DNA of 64,000 nucleotides from Lactarius indigo (GCA_025766275.1 JAFKAC010000003.1:1364001-1428000); one strand, 5' to 3'. Counted from the stretch's first letter, positions 11,429 to 24,396 are shown. Program-made: numbers and translations. Notes: generated by a model not told the origin, from the sequence alone.

Positions 11429-13605
11429 ATGGTGGCCTTGTTACACACATCACACCCCACCGACATGAATGCCACCTTGCGCGACAGGCTTATTCTAGTC
11501 GAGCAACTGTTTCTAATCGCCGTAGTTGCTCAAGACGAAATGGCCGTTAAAGAATTCTCCCTAGAGTTGTCTAGGCTTATACATCACTTTAAAGTTGTCG
11601 AAGCAAGTGGGGACCTGGACGACAACACCACTCTTCTCCTCTCCCGTGTGTCACAAGTTATTAGAGCTACGACCGAGTGCATGCTGGGATGCGAGGACAT
11701 TTTAAAGGATGCTCGAACTCGCCTTATAAGTTGCTCCAGTCTTCCTCTGCCACCGGATGATCAACTCCCTGTGTCAATGAGCCGTTCGCCATTTACCCCA
11801 TACCCCCTCTTATTCTCTCACATTTCTTCTTCCGGAACTCTCGGTATTCTGGGCCAAAATAAACTTCTTGACGCTTATGCATACCGTTGGCTCATGCAGA
11901 ACACGCACAACCCTTTTCCCACCCCCACTCAGTTACAGATCATGGGTGATGAATCCATGACTTCTGTGACACAAGTGGAGCGTTGGTTCCAAGAGGCAAG
12001 AGACTCGATCGGTTGGACCAGGCTCTCCGAGGAATTCTTCACAGGCTCCCTAGATGCGACCATAACTGCTGCCAAGCGAGTCTATTTGGAACACGACAAT
12101 ACCATCCCTTTCTGTATCACGCTTGCCTTTTCTAAAGTCAAGGCATTTATGGAAACACTTTTTGCGGGGTATCCTGAAACTACTCTAACGAGTCAAGTCG
12201 GATACTCGGCTCAGGCCCTGCAACCGGTACCAGCAGGTCAGGACCATTTTAAGAATTTTAAGGGAGAACCATAGCTAACTGATTGCATGTTCAAGTCAAC
12301 GACTCAGCAGATTTCAGTGACCTTTTGGACAACGAGATTGAAGAAGATACCACGCCACCGCTGCCTGTCGTCGGCTGCAAAAGGAATCTCTCTGAGGATA
12401 TGGCTACATCGCCAGCTTCTGAGGTGCACAGACCCCGAAAGCGGCTTTGGTGTGTGCATTTTCAAAATCTATTCGCGGTCTTTCAAATACTGAAAAAATT
12501 GTACACGATAGTGTACAGTCTCTTCACCGAGTCCATCTCCATTCGCAAAGCTTGTATCCCTTATCAAACACAAACCCATTTCTGGAGAGAAATGCAACCG
12601 AAGCATTGATTCGCACATCAGTGATCCCTGTTACGTCTGTCCAGCTATCAGACTCACCGTTTCCGGTGGGCTCGAAGCCCTCTTTGGACACTCTCACCTT
12701 CAATTCTACCGGACAGGGGCAGACAGATCTCTATGACAGTGTATCAGAAACGGTAGTCGTCTCACCTGGTCCACCGGCTTCACAGGGAAAAATGCGTAAT
12801 CAGCGAGGGTCTCCGCAAGTACTCACCGAACAACAGCTCAGTCCGACTGCCAACCACAGATGGCATCCGTCTCGAGGTTCTGCACCTGCACCACCTTCCT
12901 TAGACCACCTCTCTACCGATTCCACTGGAGCTTCCCAAATTACAGTTAACTTAGGTGCCCCCGTCGATCTCAGCGTCTTCGATTGGAACTCGATCCCAAA
13001 TCCAATGGTCGAAACCACAATATCGATGAGTATGTGTCACCTGCCCTCTCTGACGTATAGTGAAAGCTCATTTCTTGGTTGTGATAGGTCAACCCGCATC
13101 AGTTTATGTCCCAAGCTCAGACCTCGCAGCGTTGAACTTGGAGCTTCCATATCCCCTAGGTCTGGGACAATCGGCAGAAGAAGGTTACAACCCCCCTTGT
13201 CCATTGGGTGATCTGGGGTCATTAGAAGACTTGAGTCTGCCACAGTTTCCGATACCAACAGCTTTCCCTCCTGACATATCCACTTCTTCGGTGTCGTTCT
13301 GTTCGGATAATTCCGCATTTTCTTCGCAAGAGATGGACTGGTCAGCGATCACTGACTTCATCAATCAGTTTTCGACGTTCTCAACGGAGTCATCGTCTGC
13401 GCCTTCACCATCAGCGACCTTCGACGCCGCGCCGAGTACTCCAGAGAATTTCATTGGTTCGTTCCTCCTGCCAGCACCTCAAGAAGTCAACAAGCCCACA
13501 CCTGTGATGGATCCATCGATTCCCCCCAGCGTTTTTTTCACAACCGAGCCCGGCATTTTCACTGAAGACGCGAGTATGTGGTCGTTTTTATGCGGATTAT
13601 CATAA
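11429..13605 (+). CDS. HD1 homeodomain mating-type transcription factor (665 aa)
   Basis: HD1 proteins pair with an HD2 protein from a different A haplotype to switch on the dikaryon programme. Four exons (11429-12236, 12296-12449, 12512-13029, 13088-13605) total 1998 nt in one frame; intron 1 has a CTAAC branch site. Residues 1-110 form the helical self/non-self region (RDRLILVEQLFLIAVVAQDE). The homeodomain follows: AYRWLMQNTHNPFP, a middle helix region, then VERWFQEARDSIGWTRL. WF...AR..IGW is typical of HD1, but the Asn normally found at homeodomain position 51 is Glu. Next is EEFFTGSLDATITAAKRVY. KRNLSEDMATSPASEVHRPRKR reads as a bipartite nuclear signal. The acidic, Ser/Pro-rich C-terminus with DWSAITDFI resembles an activation region. 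The start is the first in-frame ATG; a second lies at 11465. Confidence 0.85.
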
Positions 13606-13828
13606 CAACGTTGTATTATTATGAACCCTGTACAGCTTTCATATTTTTTTTTTGAACTATACCCAGTTTAGTCTTGTCCATCTGTCAGACGAAATAGCGC
13701 TTATACTTATCCTTCCTAGTATACTGGGGTCTCTTTCATTCCCACTAACTCTTATAGCGTGTTGTCTATAGTTTTCCGCTATCATGCATGTCCTTTGTGT
13801 GTCACCAGGAAATAAACATGTGTAGTAT

Positions 13829-16293
13829 TCAATGTCGTCCTGGTACGGCTACCTCTTCTTCTATTCGCCACCGGCCGACCTCCCGCATCGCCTTCTCATC
13901 TCCGCCCGCCAACTCTGGAGCAGCCAGCAGAGCCCCAAGCATCGCCCACGGGTCCTCACCACCGCCGTGCCTAAGAATTTCCCGCTTGTACTGCTCGCCC
14001 GTCTCGCGATTGAGCGGGTCGCGTACGAACAGTTGTCTCCACACGCGCGCGGCGATCGCACGGTCGAAAAGGTACGAGTAGTACGTTGCCCCGTAGCCAA
14101 ACAGGTGTCCAAACTGGGTCTGCCAGCTCGTGCCGGGCACGTACGGCACGATCCCACGCTCGTCGTGCAGCTTCGCGAGCGCGGCGGTCGAGTCGAACGA
14201 GCGGTCCATGGCCGCGCGCGAGTGGTACGTCTGGTCAAGCACGGCGAGCAGGATCTGACCGTAAGTGTCGATGTTGCGGCACGGGTCCTCGTGGTGGTTC
14301 GCTACGGCATCGGCGTCGGCGCGTCTGGCGGTGGCGGGTGCGCCAAAGAGCGCGAGGACGTGTGGGGAAGTGAGGAAGTGTTCCATCAAGATAGAGGGGA
14401 GTTCGACGAAGTCGGTCGCGCAGCGCGTGCCCGAGACGTTCTGGTACTCAGTGCGACCGATCATGGCTGTGAAAGAGCGTGGTATCAGACCCCTTGAGAC
14501 GAGCGACGGACATGCGTGTACGTACAGTGCATCGCGTGTCCCATTTCGTGGAATAGTGTCAAGACCTCGTGCCACTCTAACACCGCAGGGCCCCGCGAGT
14601 GTAACAGGGAGCGGGAAAACTCGGTCAGCAGCACGACGACGGGCAGCTGGAACGTGCCGCCTGCGAATCGCCGCTGCCCACCCGCCTCAAACGCGCGTGA
14701 GACATCGACGGCCTGCCTGTAGTCTTCTGCTGGTAAGATGTCGCCAGTTGCGTCGTCGTCATCGGTGCGCCGTGAACATCGCACAGTGTAGTGCGCTGCG
14801 CCACTCGACTTGTTCGGCCGCGCGAACAGATCGGTATAGATCCAGCCCAGGAGGCCGTCGGTCTCGTCCACTACCTCGAGCTTTTCGACGTCCGGGTGCC
14901 AGACCTCGCCTGGAGAAAGTTCGACAGGACGAAGGGTCACGCCAAAAAGGCTCTGGAATAGTCGCGAAAGAGCCTGAAACACCGTCCCAAGTGTCAGGGG
15001 AGGTAATGGTATTGGGGGTGCGGGGGGTTCTGGGGGGCAATAATAGTCTCTGTCCCAAGCTTGTATAACAGGTAAGGTATTATTTTTTAGTTGGGCCTGC
15101 TTGCGCAGGCTTAGGGCATGTAGGGCCTGTCGCGCATGCGGCCAGGTGTGGTCTAGTATTGTGTCTAAGAATTGTTGAACATTTTCTGTCGACGACAGAA
15201 TATATCAGTACTCGGACCGCTTGAAGCACATAGGGGCACGGTGCTAACCGGGGGATTTGGCCATTTTGTCTCCTAGTGACATGTGTGAAAAGCTTTCAGA
15301 GCCCACCAACTGCGCCAACTGGCCGCGCGTACGCAACAGACTTTCGAGGGTTTCGATCTGCTCCGGGGTACTAGAGTTCGCAGCGATGTAGACCTTTCGC
15401 CGTGGCTCCTCACCGGGTGCATAGCGCATTATCATCTGCGCCTGAAGGGAGCCAGGATAGATGAGCAAATCGCGCTGCGTAAAGCGAGACTGCAGCTGTA
15501 GCCGAGAGCCAAGGCCAAAGTCTTTCAAGCCATGTAACTCCGAAGGCTTGATGGCCGCAGGAGGTCGTGAGCTGGATGCCTCATTCAGGAATCGTCGCCC
15601 AAGTACGAGGATCTCAGAAGATAGAGTAACGAAGCGCTCTCGTTGTTCAGGGGGGAGATTGATGCCAGACTTCTCAAAGTCTCGCCAAAATGTGAGGGCG
15701 GTTTGGTACGCCTCGCGACTGAGGGTTCGGACTATCGATGGGTCTGAAAGAACGTCCCGAAGAGTCTGTAAGCCAAAGCAGACATTTAATCGCTACTTAG
15801 AATGAGAGAAACTTGCCAGCAGACGTACTTCGTACAACCCAACGTTAGTGTTTAGAACGTTCATATACTCGCATAACTGCTCGTACGCCTCGTCCGCACT
15901 TTTCACCCACTCTGGATCGGGATGCGCATTTCGAACCAGCTCTGCAAGATCGATGACAGAGCATAGCATGTCGCTGAGCCTGTCAAGGTTCTTGACAGCC
16001 TTTAAAAGCTCATCCCGAGACTGGCGAGCGCGGACTATGCGCTCCGTGAGCAACTGGGCCCGAATGAGGGTAGCCAAAGCGAGGTTATGAAAAGAGGACG
16101 GAGAAACAAGGGCAGGCTGTCCGAAAAGACCCGTTGGTGGTCTCGACCACGATGGACGGTGGCCCGGATTATCGAAGGCGGACACGAAGTCATTAGCGTT
16201 GGCGTTGAGTGCGGTCGTTAAGGTGCGCCGTTTGAGGGAAGGCCGTACCCTGTGTACACGTTTGATGGAGAGGCGTACATTGCGAGCGAGCAT
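13829..16293 (-). CDS. MIP: Mitochondrial intermediate peptidase, M3 metallopeptidase (759 aa)
   Basis: MIP (yeast Oct1) removes an octapeptide from imported mitochondrial proteins after the main processing peptidase. Exons 16293-15829, 15765-15249, 15185-14526 and 14466-13829 (introns 63, 63 and 59 nt) sum to 2280 nt, an intact frame. The N-terminus [18 protein letters not shown] is rich in Arg with no acids, as for a matrix-targeting signal. The zinc motif HEMGH lies in [13 protein letters not shown] just before the last intron. After it come [20 protein letters not shown] and [20 protein letters not shown], both typical of the family's C-terminal half. MIP beside HD genes is the most conserved mark of the A locus. 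Its stop lies 224 bp from the HD1 stop, so the two genes converge. Confidence 0.93.
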
Positions 16294-16553
16294 ATTAATG
16301 CAGGCAATGGCGAGGAGTACGAGGAACGCTCGGACGAAGGAACAGTAGATGGGGCTATTTACGTATTATATAAGCACACGAGAACAGTGTCGCTATAGAT
16401 CGCCCTAAACGGTAAATAATACAGCACAGTGAAAGAAAAAAACGTCTACGTATATTGAAAAAAAAAAGCTGTAGTGGTATGGAAATGCGGAGAATAATTT
16501 ATATATGGAAAGTAGAAAGAAGATGCACGAGGGGTGAGACTAGTATGCAATAT

Positions 16554-18690
16554 TCAATTCTCGTCCATGCTTGGCGCAGGAGATAGACTGCCTTCCAAGC
16601 GCGGCGCGGCAGTTGATTCACTCGACGTAAAATCGCTACCCGCACCACGGGCATTCGCATTTTGATGGACTGGCGGCACAGTTGGTGATGCGGGAACGGG
16701 TTCCACCTGCATAATACCAGAACCTGCTCTTTTTCCGTCCAGCGATTTGTTCTATAGCAACTTCACTTGGCTTGACCGCCGCAGCACCAGAGTGCCTCAC
16801 TTCCAGAGGCTTCTCGGCAGGCAAATCGACTGGGGAATCCATAGCCACGTCGGACACCCCAGACCTGACGCTCAGGGTGTCTTCGGTGCGCGCGCGCTTT
16901 GACTGGTGGCTCATCAAGGTGAGCTTCTGGTGGGGCACCGAGTCGTGCAGACCTCCGCTCACCCCGCCATTGGGTCCACGGTTCGATTTCAGGTGCTGAA
17001 CGCTTCGTGCCATTGTTGACAACCTGCTGTCCGCGTTGACCGTCGCCGCCCTTCGTCAGTTGCTGCCCTCCTGTAGCTGGTAGGATGCGGACGCAGTATC
17101 CGATCGCGAGTTCATAAAATCGGCGTCTTCATCCGCAGACACATTATTTTCTTGGTATTCGCCGTCCTTCTCGTTCTGTTATCCTATTATTCAGCGAGTA
17201 CTCAAATCAGGCCGGAATCAAGGAAACATACGTCGCTATTTTCGATCCCGTAGTAAACATAATCAGGTCTGCGGGTTTGTCGCCGCGTACGCGTTTGCCT
17301 AATCTCGGCCTGAGCAAGAAACATGTTACGTTGCTCAACCTTTTTGCGCGCACGCTGTATTCGCTGGAAGATACATGTGAGTCTCACAGATGGGCAGGAA
17401 AAAGACAAGACAAATAAAGGAGGCTATACAGAAGTGGCGCGCCACAACCAGTAGCCGAGAAGCGCTGCTGATTTCCCGAGAAACGCACCGCAAGTTCTTT
17501 ATCAACGACTTCTAGCCGACCTTCAAGGGAAGAGATGAGATTTTGGTGAGCAATTTCTGTTTTCAGCTTGGGTTTCCTAGTTGCTGATGCCTTCAGCTTC
17601 TCGATCAATGCAACGTATTCGTCTCTCGTAGACGATATCGTTTGAATTGTTGATGTCACTTTCCATGGATTGGTTGACAAGTAGACCCTGGGTGAGTCTG
17701 AGCGCGAATTAAGGTCCACGGGGTAAACACGGCGTCGGAATTTGTGATAAGATAGGGGACGGCGAACGCCGCACAATCGGAAGAGAAAAAGCACACAGGA
17801 CGTCAGGATCAGGGCAAATACACGCAAATATCAAAGTGGGGAGAAAGAGGGGTGCACGGACCATCTACAACCCAATAACGTTTCCTTGAGCTGTCCTGTC
17901 CTACCGGACCATAAGAGAGGCTCTCGCGGCTGTGTGGGTCGGACGGGTCTGGGATGGGTACATCGGCAGGCTCTTTCTTTTTGTGTTTGCCGTGGCCCAC
18001 ACCCCACGCGTGGTCAATGAGGCCTTTGATCCCCGCACTGTGGGCCAACTGCAGCTCGACCAATTGACGCAGAATCTTAAGCTAGGACCCGATAATGATA
18101 TTGTGAATAGGCCTGAAAAGAGTACCACAAGGAGACGCACCTTTATGTCCCACTCCGCGGCAAAAAAACCTCCGTCTAGGCCTTTGAAAGGGTCCGCGTT
18201 TGTACCCAGATCATCATCCCAGAACACCGTCCTTTCAGAGCCCTTTGAATAATCAGCCAACACCCCGGATAGTGTGCTCGAAATTTGATCCGCGCTATTG
18301 GAACAAGAAAGGTTCTGTCCTTGTTCTACGAGTCGGGTAATCCAGTAGGAAGTCGACTCACCTGATATTACGCGTGCTAGGTCTCAGATTCAGCACAAAA
18401 CGCGTGAGTATTTGTGTCATGACCGTGTGCGGTTCATTCGAGAGGAGAGCATCCTCGAAGCTGCCGTGTATACACGACGAATTCAGTAAATGTAGAACTG
18501 AATAAGCAAGGCTCTCCACGCACTCCATAGGAGAATTTAAACCTTCCACCTTCCCTCGCATTTGCGTGAATTTGATTATGAACGAGTACACAAAGAGAGA
18601 CTCCCAGCGATCTTTAGGATGAGTAGCAGTCGAAGGTGGGCAGACGTGACCCCTCTTGTCGGTAATGGGCTCAATAGGAGCCTTTCTCAT
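16554..18690 (-). CDS. DDT-domain chromatin-remodelling-type protein, with frame disruptions
   Basis: The N-terminal exon (from ATG 18690) carries a DDT-like helical domain: RWESLFVYSFIIKFTQMRGKVEGLNSPM, then SFEDALLSNEP and LTRFVLNLRPSTRN after an intron. Downstream exons read IKGLIDHAWGVGHGKHKK, SYGPVGQDSSRKRYWVVD (WHIM-like, aromatic YW), SPRVYLSTNPWK, a coiled-coil stretch EYVALIEKLKASATRK, RRPDYVYYGIENS and, near 16950, WTQWRGERRSARLG, a motif I associate with a conserved fungal remodelling-factor-like family. The end reads MDEN before the stop at 16554. The frame must shift near 17060-17130, at the CG-dinucleotide run about 16895 (PVK to RARTED) and about 16710 (WYYA to VEPVPA). Likely nuclear; exact orthology (RSF/Ioc/Itc1-like) is not settled. 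Confidence 0.65.
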
Positions 18691-18989
18691 GATGGTGGTT
18701 TGTGTTGAGAGACGCCGTGATGAAGGTTGGCACGAGAAGCAGACGCGGTTTCACGCGCCGGGTTTACATCTCGTCATCTATTTCAAGTCCAATGCACAAA
18801 CATGCTACAATAACGACTTTCTCGGTGCGCGGCCAGCTCGGTGATCAAGTCCAAGACCTTACGTAGCCCTCGTGTACGATGTCTTTGACGCGTGATACCA
18901 GTAGTAGCGATAAACGGAATACAGGGACATAGTGAAGAGGAGAGTAACATATCCACGCAATAGCCCTCCGGAATTCTCCACACTGAATA

Positions 18990-19519
18990 TTATCCAGGCC
19001 CAACCTGATTGACGGATGATCAGATGAGACGAGACAGATGAAGATACCTGTCATGCTCACCTTTGGGATGTCATGATGCTCACTGAGTGCCTCAAGCTTG
19101 GAGTTAAACTCATGAACGCGATCCTTGTGAGTCTTCCCTGCCAGTTTCTTCACCTTATCGGCAAGCTACGTGGCGCATGAATACAAAATACGACTAGCCG
19201 CAAAGGAATAACACACGCACCCGTTTACGCTGGACCTCCTGGAATCGCTTCTCGGCAGCTGTCTTCTTGTCATCACTACTGCCCTGCGATGGCAGGAGAT
19301 CCCCTGCCACTTCCTGAAGGGGAGGCCTTGTTAGACTGTTCCTCATCCTGAATGGCGCCTTTAGCTGTCTGGTCGCTCTTTGGCTTTTTTTTTCTGAAAA
19401 AGAGTGTGGGAATGAGATAGTAATGAATAGGCAATGAAAGCTCACTTCTTGACCACACCACCCTCAGCGACCCCTTTGAGTTTAAGGGATCCGCCTGGGC
19501 GGAAGTCATAGTCGGACAT
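18990..19519 (-). CDS. FAM32A homologue (small spliceosome-associated protein), one-base frame disruption
   Basis: FAM32A is a short nuclear protein that in humans acts at the splicing catalytic stage. Exons 19519-19446, 19393-19221, 19165-19061 and 19004-18990 begin MSDYDFRPGGSLKLKGV (family SLKLKG start). They continue with a Lys run into PKSDQTAKG, then [50 protein letters not shown] and stop, matching the family's conserved C-terminus. Summed exon length is 367 nt, one base too many. The extra base maps to GGG about 19293, where GSPAIAG must join SSDDKK. Introns are 52-56 nt. Confidence 0.8.
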
Positions 19520-19627
19520 GGTCGTGAGAGACCAAGGCTAGGAAGGCGTTACGGGCCAGAGTGACCCGAGTACACGTGACGCAGGTTGTGGACGGCCAGC
19601 ACGGAGGAGCAACGCAACGCAACAGTC

Positions 19628-20921
19628 ATGGCCGTATTCTCTCCGCTCCAGCTCGTCGCGTCAATTCCACCAGTAACGCGTTCCTTCGCTGCTGCAACTC
19701 TCTTGTTTTCTCTCTTCTATCTATACTTACAATGGCGAATTGGTGCTGAATACTCACTGCCTTATCTCACTGTCGTACCTGGCTCAAGTCTATTCTATCC
19801 CTGGACTTTCTTCACTTCCGTCTTTATCGAGACGAGCATCTTTGAGGTCTGTTCCATACCTTCTTCTCGGCCAATTTCCTCTCATGACACCGTTTACCTA
19901 GCTCATTTTAACGCTCGTCATAATTCCCCCTTGTCTGCGATACTTGGAACGGCTCTGGGGTGGCGTCGAGACCATCAAGTTCATCGCAGCCGTGGTCACC
20001 TTTTCAAATATTATTGCGTTCTGTGTCAACTGGATCGAGTTTGCCTTGCTCAGAAATGCAGACCTTTTCTTGTGAGCCTCTTTACTTCTAAATATAGCTT
20101 TTCTTAAAGTCTTTTGCAGATACGGCATGCGGTATCACGGACAGATGGCGTTGCAAGTTGGTGTCTTGGTTGCTTTCACGCAAATCATCCCCGAACATCA
20201 AGTTCAACTGTTTGGTGTCATTAGGGCTCGCGTTAAGGTACGACTTGTAGGTGTCCAAGTGGCCGCAGCTCCGACTGATAATACCCTACAGACGCTTCCA
20301 ATGGCATATGTCACATTCTCTACAATAATGTGCATCATCGGGTTCCAGTGTCCATTCATAGTCATTCAATTTGGATGGCTTGTCTCGTGGATATGGCTCC
20401 GGTTTTACAAAAAGAACTCCAGCGAAACCTTGAACGGTGGTCCCACATATGGCGACCGTAGCGAGACGTTCGCCCTGGTCAACTCGTTTCCACCTTTCTT
20501 ACAGTGAGTCACCACATCACTACCCGACGATTTTCTATGAAGCATCGAAAATTTCCATTAGTACCCCGATCACTTTTCTCGCGAACACCACGCATAAATA
20601 CGCTTCACGATTTCATCTCATTCCGAGTGCTGGAGCCGACCTAGAGGCCAATCATGCTCAGCCAGTAAATACGCGTGCTGAGGCCGAGCGAAGGAGGTTC
20701 GTCTTGCGTTTCTAGTAACAACGTGGATGATAATGGGGCTTTTCAGGGCCATGGCGTTGAAGGCACTTGACCAGAGGCTTGCAAACCCTGCGAGCACGCC
20801 GTCCACCGCACAGCCATCGCGCCCGCAACCTCCAGCTGGCTCATCAAAGCCGGAGACCACCAAAACTCCTGATGAACATGAGGCAGGGGATCTGGGTGCG
20901 AGTGGAAAAACAAGCCGGTGA
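19628..20921 (+). CDS. TMEM115-like (DUF1751) rhomboid-fold Golgi membrane protein (342 aa)
   Basis: TMEM115 homologues are Golgi membrane proteins with a rhomboid-like fold but no protease site, implicated in retrograde transport with the COG complex. Six exons (19628-19846, 19902-20071, 20120-20237, 20292-20503, 20562-20696, 20747-20921) sum to 1029 nt without any disruption. Membrane helices appear at RSFAAATLLFSLFYLYLQW, LILTLVIIPPCLRYLERLW, FIAAVVTFSNIIAFCVNW, LQVGVLVAFTQIIPE and FSTIMCIIGF. A conserved YGMRYHGQM joins exons 2 and 3. The cytosolic tail reads RAEAERRRAMALKALDQRL then a Pro/Ser-rich end. COG1, a subunit of its known partner complex, lies immediately downstream on the same strand. 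Confidence 0.87.
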
Positions 20922-21128
20922 TGAGCCTGTCGACACTTTTGTAATTCTTTGCCGAATTATGTTCTATCTACATACATGCGCGATCGTGTGCCAGACTTTA
21001 AGTCTTTTGATCTTACAGTAATTGAAGAGTTTGCATGTCTTTGTCGAATGTGTGAATTTGGCTTCAGTTGTGTCCGAGTTGCGTCTATGTAGAGTCTTGG
21101 CTTGAACGGCCACGTACCGTACCCACTA

Positions 21129-24100
21129 ATGGCGGTCCCACTTTCCTCACCCTCGCCATCATCCCCACCACTACAGCGACCCTCCAATTCGTCCCCGCAG
21201 CTGTCGCCTTTACAGGGGTTTCGAACGCCTACTTCGCCCTGGCCCCCGCGGGGGACACCACGTTCTGTATCCCTCCACACGTCCGGCACCGAAGACCCGG
21301 ATGAGTTGTTCACAAAATTCACCGTGTCCGAGGTGAAGCAGGTCCATAATCGCCTGCTGTACGCCCAATCCAACTAGCTTCTGTGTTCACTCTAAGCCAC
21401 GTGTGCAACAGGTCTGATGCAGATGCCAAGCAAGGAGGAGTTGCGGCTCATGGTCGGGTGCGTGGACGTGTTCTTCCCCTCGAGATTTTCTAGAACTCGA
21501 ATATGAAAGCGCAGGGAACGGTACCGCGATCTCTTGCAGGCGTCGTCCTCCATAATATCTATTGCCCAGTCTTCTCGAGATGTCCTCAGCGCTCTCGAGG
21601 ACATCAAGACGTCTATTCCGGCTGAGCTACCTCGATCGGTGCGAAGAACTAGCGCCACAGAAAAGGACGGTAAGCGTAGGCATCCTCCATTCCGACACTT
21701 TTGTCGATGGGACCCGTGAATTAGATACACAGTTGCGCATACTGCAATCTGTGGCCGCCCATATGAAGCTATTGCTTGACACCCCAGAACATATATGGCG
21801 CCTCCTCGAGAAGAAAAAGTACCTGCATGCGGGGTGGTTGTTTCTCCTTGCACGAATAATCTACCAAGCATTGGTGCGGACGGACACCGAAGACGAAGAG
21901 GACGATTGGAGGGCGCAGGGAATTGACGTGCTCGTATGCAGTGCCGTTTGTAGCTCAACGATGCAGGTGCTCACAATGTGTCTCAGGAGCAATTCCCTCT
22001 TGTTCAGCGGCAATGGGACACTGTTTCCCAGTTGCGGGCGCAAATTACCTACAAAGCTACTCTGTCTCTTCGTGATCCCGGCGCGTCGTTAGAGGTACGT
22101 TCATTCGCGTACAGTGAGCTATTAATTTTGGCCAACTGCGTGCTCCAGGACGTCTGCTCTATTCTCTTGACGCTCCATCTCCTCGAATCTCGGCCGCTGA
22201 TAGATGTACTGACAATATTTCTCACGCAACGAACAAGGAACCTACAGACAACCTTGTCTCGAAGTCCAAAACCTGCATCCAATGGATCTTTACTTAATGG
22301 TAGTGCCTTGCCAAAATCCAAGAAAAAGTATAGTTCGAGAGACGAGAGAAGGACTCGAGGCTGTCCTTGAGGCCATTTCCTCAACTGTTGGCGTAGCACG
22401 GGCCGTATTCAGCAATCGGAGTGACGACAGCCCCTCACTCATGTCCCGCATACTTTTGTTTATTCAGTCAGATACCCCCGTGTCGGATGCCTCGCTACCA
22501 TCAGAGCTCCAGATGTCTACACAACACCTTCTTTCCTACTCTACCGTCCGCGTCTCATTTCGCCCTGCTCCCAAGTTCCATCCGGTCGTATAAGCCCTAC
22601 GTAGACTTGACCTCCGCGACATCGTCAATATCCCCCGCGCAACTCGCTCTGCAGCTAAGCGAGTGGTTCTTCAATGCAGTGACCAATTTACGGAACGCCG
22701 CAGAATGTTGGTTCACCGATCTACGGACGTTGAAGGAAGTACGGACTGTGCGCTCGTGGTTCGAATGAGTGGCTCGGGGGAAAGGAGCTCGAAGACGGAG
22801 AGAAGCGGGAACTAGCAGAGGTCGTCGACAACGTTGCGCACGGACAAGCAGTCAAGATTCTGAGAAGGGTGCTGGGGGACTTGCAGAACCGTTTTCGCGA
22901 TGAGTTACGAGAAGTTTTGTCGCAGCTTCAGGAAGGCACTAGTCTCGTAGGTATGTTTGCGGAAGTATATCTACTTCCGTGCCTCACGAAACTCACCTGC
23001 GAACAGAGAGTGCCCCTTCAAGTTTCCTATTCCAGCCGGTTGTTCCTCCGACCTTTGACGTTGGTTTAGGATCCACCTTGGTCTCGGCCTTCCGTAAATA
23101 CGAATCGACACTCCAACAGCAAGTTACCACTCGAACGCCTCTACTGCACAAGATTGTTTGTTCCCTTGAAGACGGCGCAAAAGCTCTACGCGACGATTCC
23201 GACGGGTAGCTTCTCACGTCTTACCCTCGTGACAAAGTGTTCACGAGTGTTGTTAGGAAACTCACAGGGAAACTAAGGGAAGCCTACGCGCCGCTCGTAG
23301 AAGACTGTTGCAAAACAATTCTAGCTGCCCTTTCCTCCAAATTAGCTGAGCTAAAATCAGGGACAGGTATGCTCGAAGGCTATTCCCCAGTTTCGCTCGA
23401 GCGTGACTCTAGTGATACAGACACGGTCATTCGCTCGCTCGCATTCTTGAGCCGGCTTACTGAGACACTTCACGCATCTCCGTTCGACTCGGATCTCAGA
23501 TGCGATGCAATCAGCAGCAGCATCAGTAAGTTTTACATTTATTTTTTTTGCAAAACGGAATACCGTTGTCCTCAGATCAAATCAGATTTTCTTGGCAGTA
23601 TCTCGGCACTGCGTGAACAGTCCGTCACGCAATGGAGAGGCTTCGTAGTGAGCACGGTCTTGGCGGATTATCTGAAGACCCCTCTGCACACTCAAAGTCG
23701 TAGTGATCGTAGGGCTCTCCCGAGGCCGACTCTGTTTTACGAAGTCTGACCCAATTTTTGTAGTGTCTTGCCAACCATCCTCGTCCCTTATGCATGCACT
23801 ATTATCACTGTCCTCCTACGTGAATTCTGTCGAAACGCCCTCTAGTTCTTGTACTGGAAAGCACAAGCGTGGCATCGCTGAGTCCGGTCGTCAGGGACTT
23901 CGTTGTTTCCCTTGTCGACACGTTAGCAGGTTTCTGAAGAACTACGTGATGCACCAGCAAACATCTTGGGACCTGAAATTCCTTAGAAGACTTTTGGCCC
24001 TGTGGACGTCGGACTGGGACGGGATTATTAAAGCTGGACAAATTAATTGAGCAAGTACAGGTATGTTGTCCTCCACAGACTAGTGATAAGGATATGTGCT

Positions 24101-24396
24101 CACCCCACCCCCTTCCAATTGCAGTCTTCCAGTAACCCGACTGGTAACGAGGACTCCCTTTTAGAACAGCATATATTACGCACCCAGATCCTCTTAGCAC
24201 CTCTCCTACCCCTTGCACCAGTCACATCCCACTGAAGAACCCGAGTAAGTCTTCAGCGAAGGACACGCGGACTGAGAGTCTTTTGCTATTTGGTGTACCA
24301 CCCGCGGAGCAGGCCACGCAACCCGTGATGGATCTCGTTAAACCAGGACCTCGCTTCGGATCGTTATTAGTAGGCAGCACACCCGTCGCTAGGTAG
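21129..24396 (+). CDS. COG1: COG complex subunit 1 (COG1), with several frame disruptions
   Basis: COG1 belongs to the lobe A subunits of the octameric Golgi tether. The N-terminus is Ser/Pro-rich, then FTKFTVSEVKQVHNRL, an intron, SDADAKQ, ELRLMVG, an intron and ERYRDLLQASSSIISIAQ, the conserved Vps51/COG1 coiled coil. Later blocks include HMKLLLDTPEHIWRLLEKK, YLHAGWLFLLARI, FPLVQRQWDTVSQLRAQI, SLSRSP-type linkers, QLALQLSEWFF, EWLGGKELEDGEKRELAEV, FRDELREVLSQLQ and FTSVVRKLTGKLREAYAPL. The end is RFGSLLVGSTPVAR and stop at 24396. Single-base shifts are needed at about 21433 (CAAGGAGGAG), 22345 and 22766, and probably elsewhere. Homology continues across each, so the gene was recently or actually intact. 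It converges on the PPR gene 75 bp away. Confidence 0.85.

Noticed and set aside
13832..15068. Long plus-strand frames opposite MIP
   Set aside because: They are antisense shadows of the GC-rich MIP exons; MIP itself has the zinc motif and a clean spliced frame.
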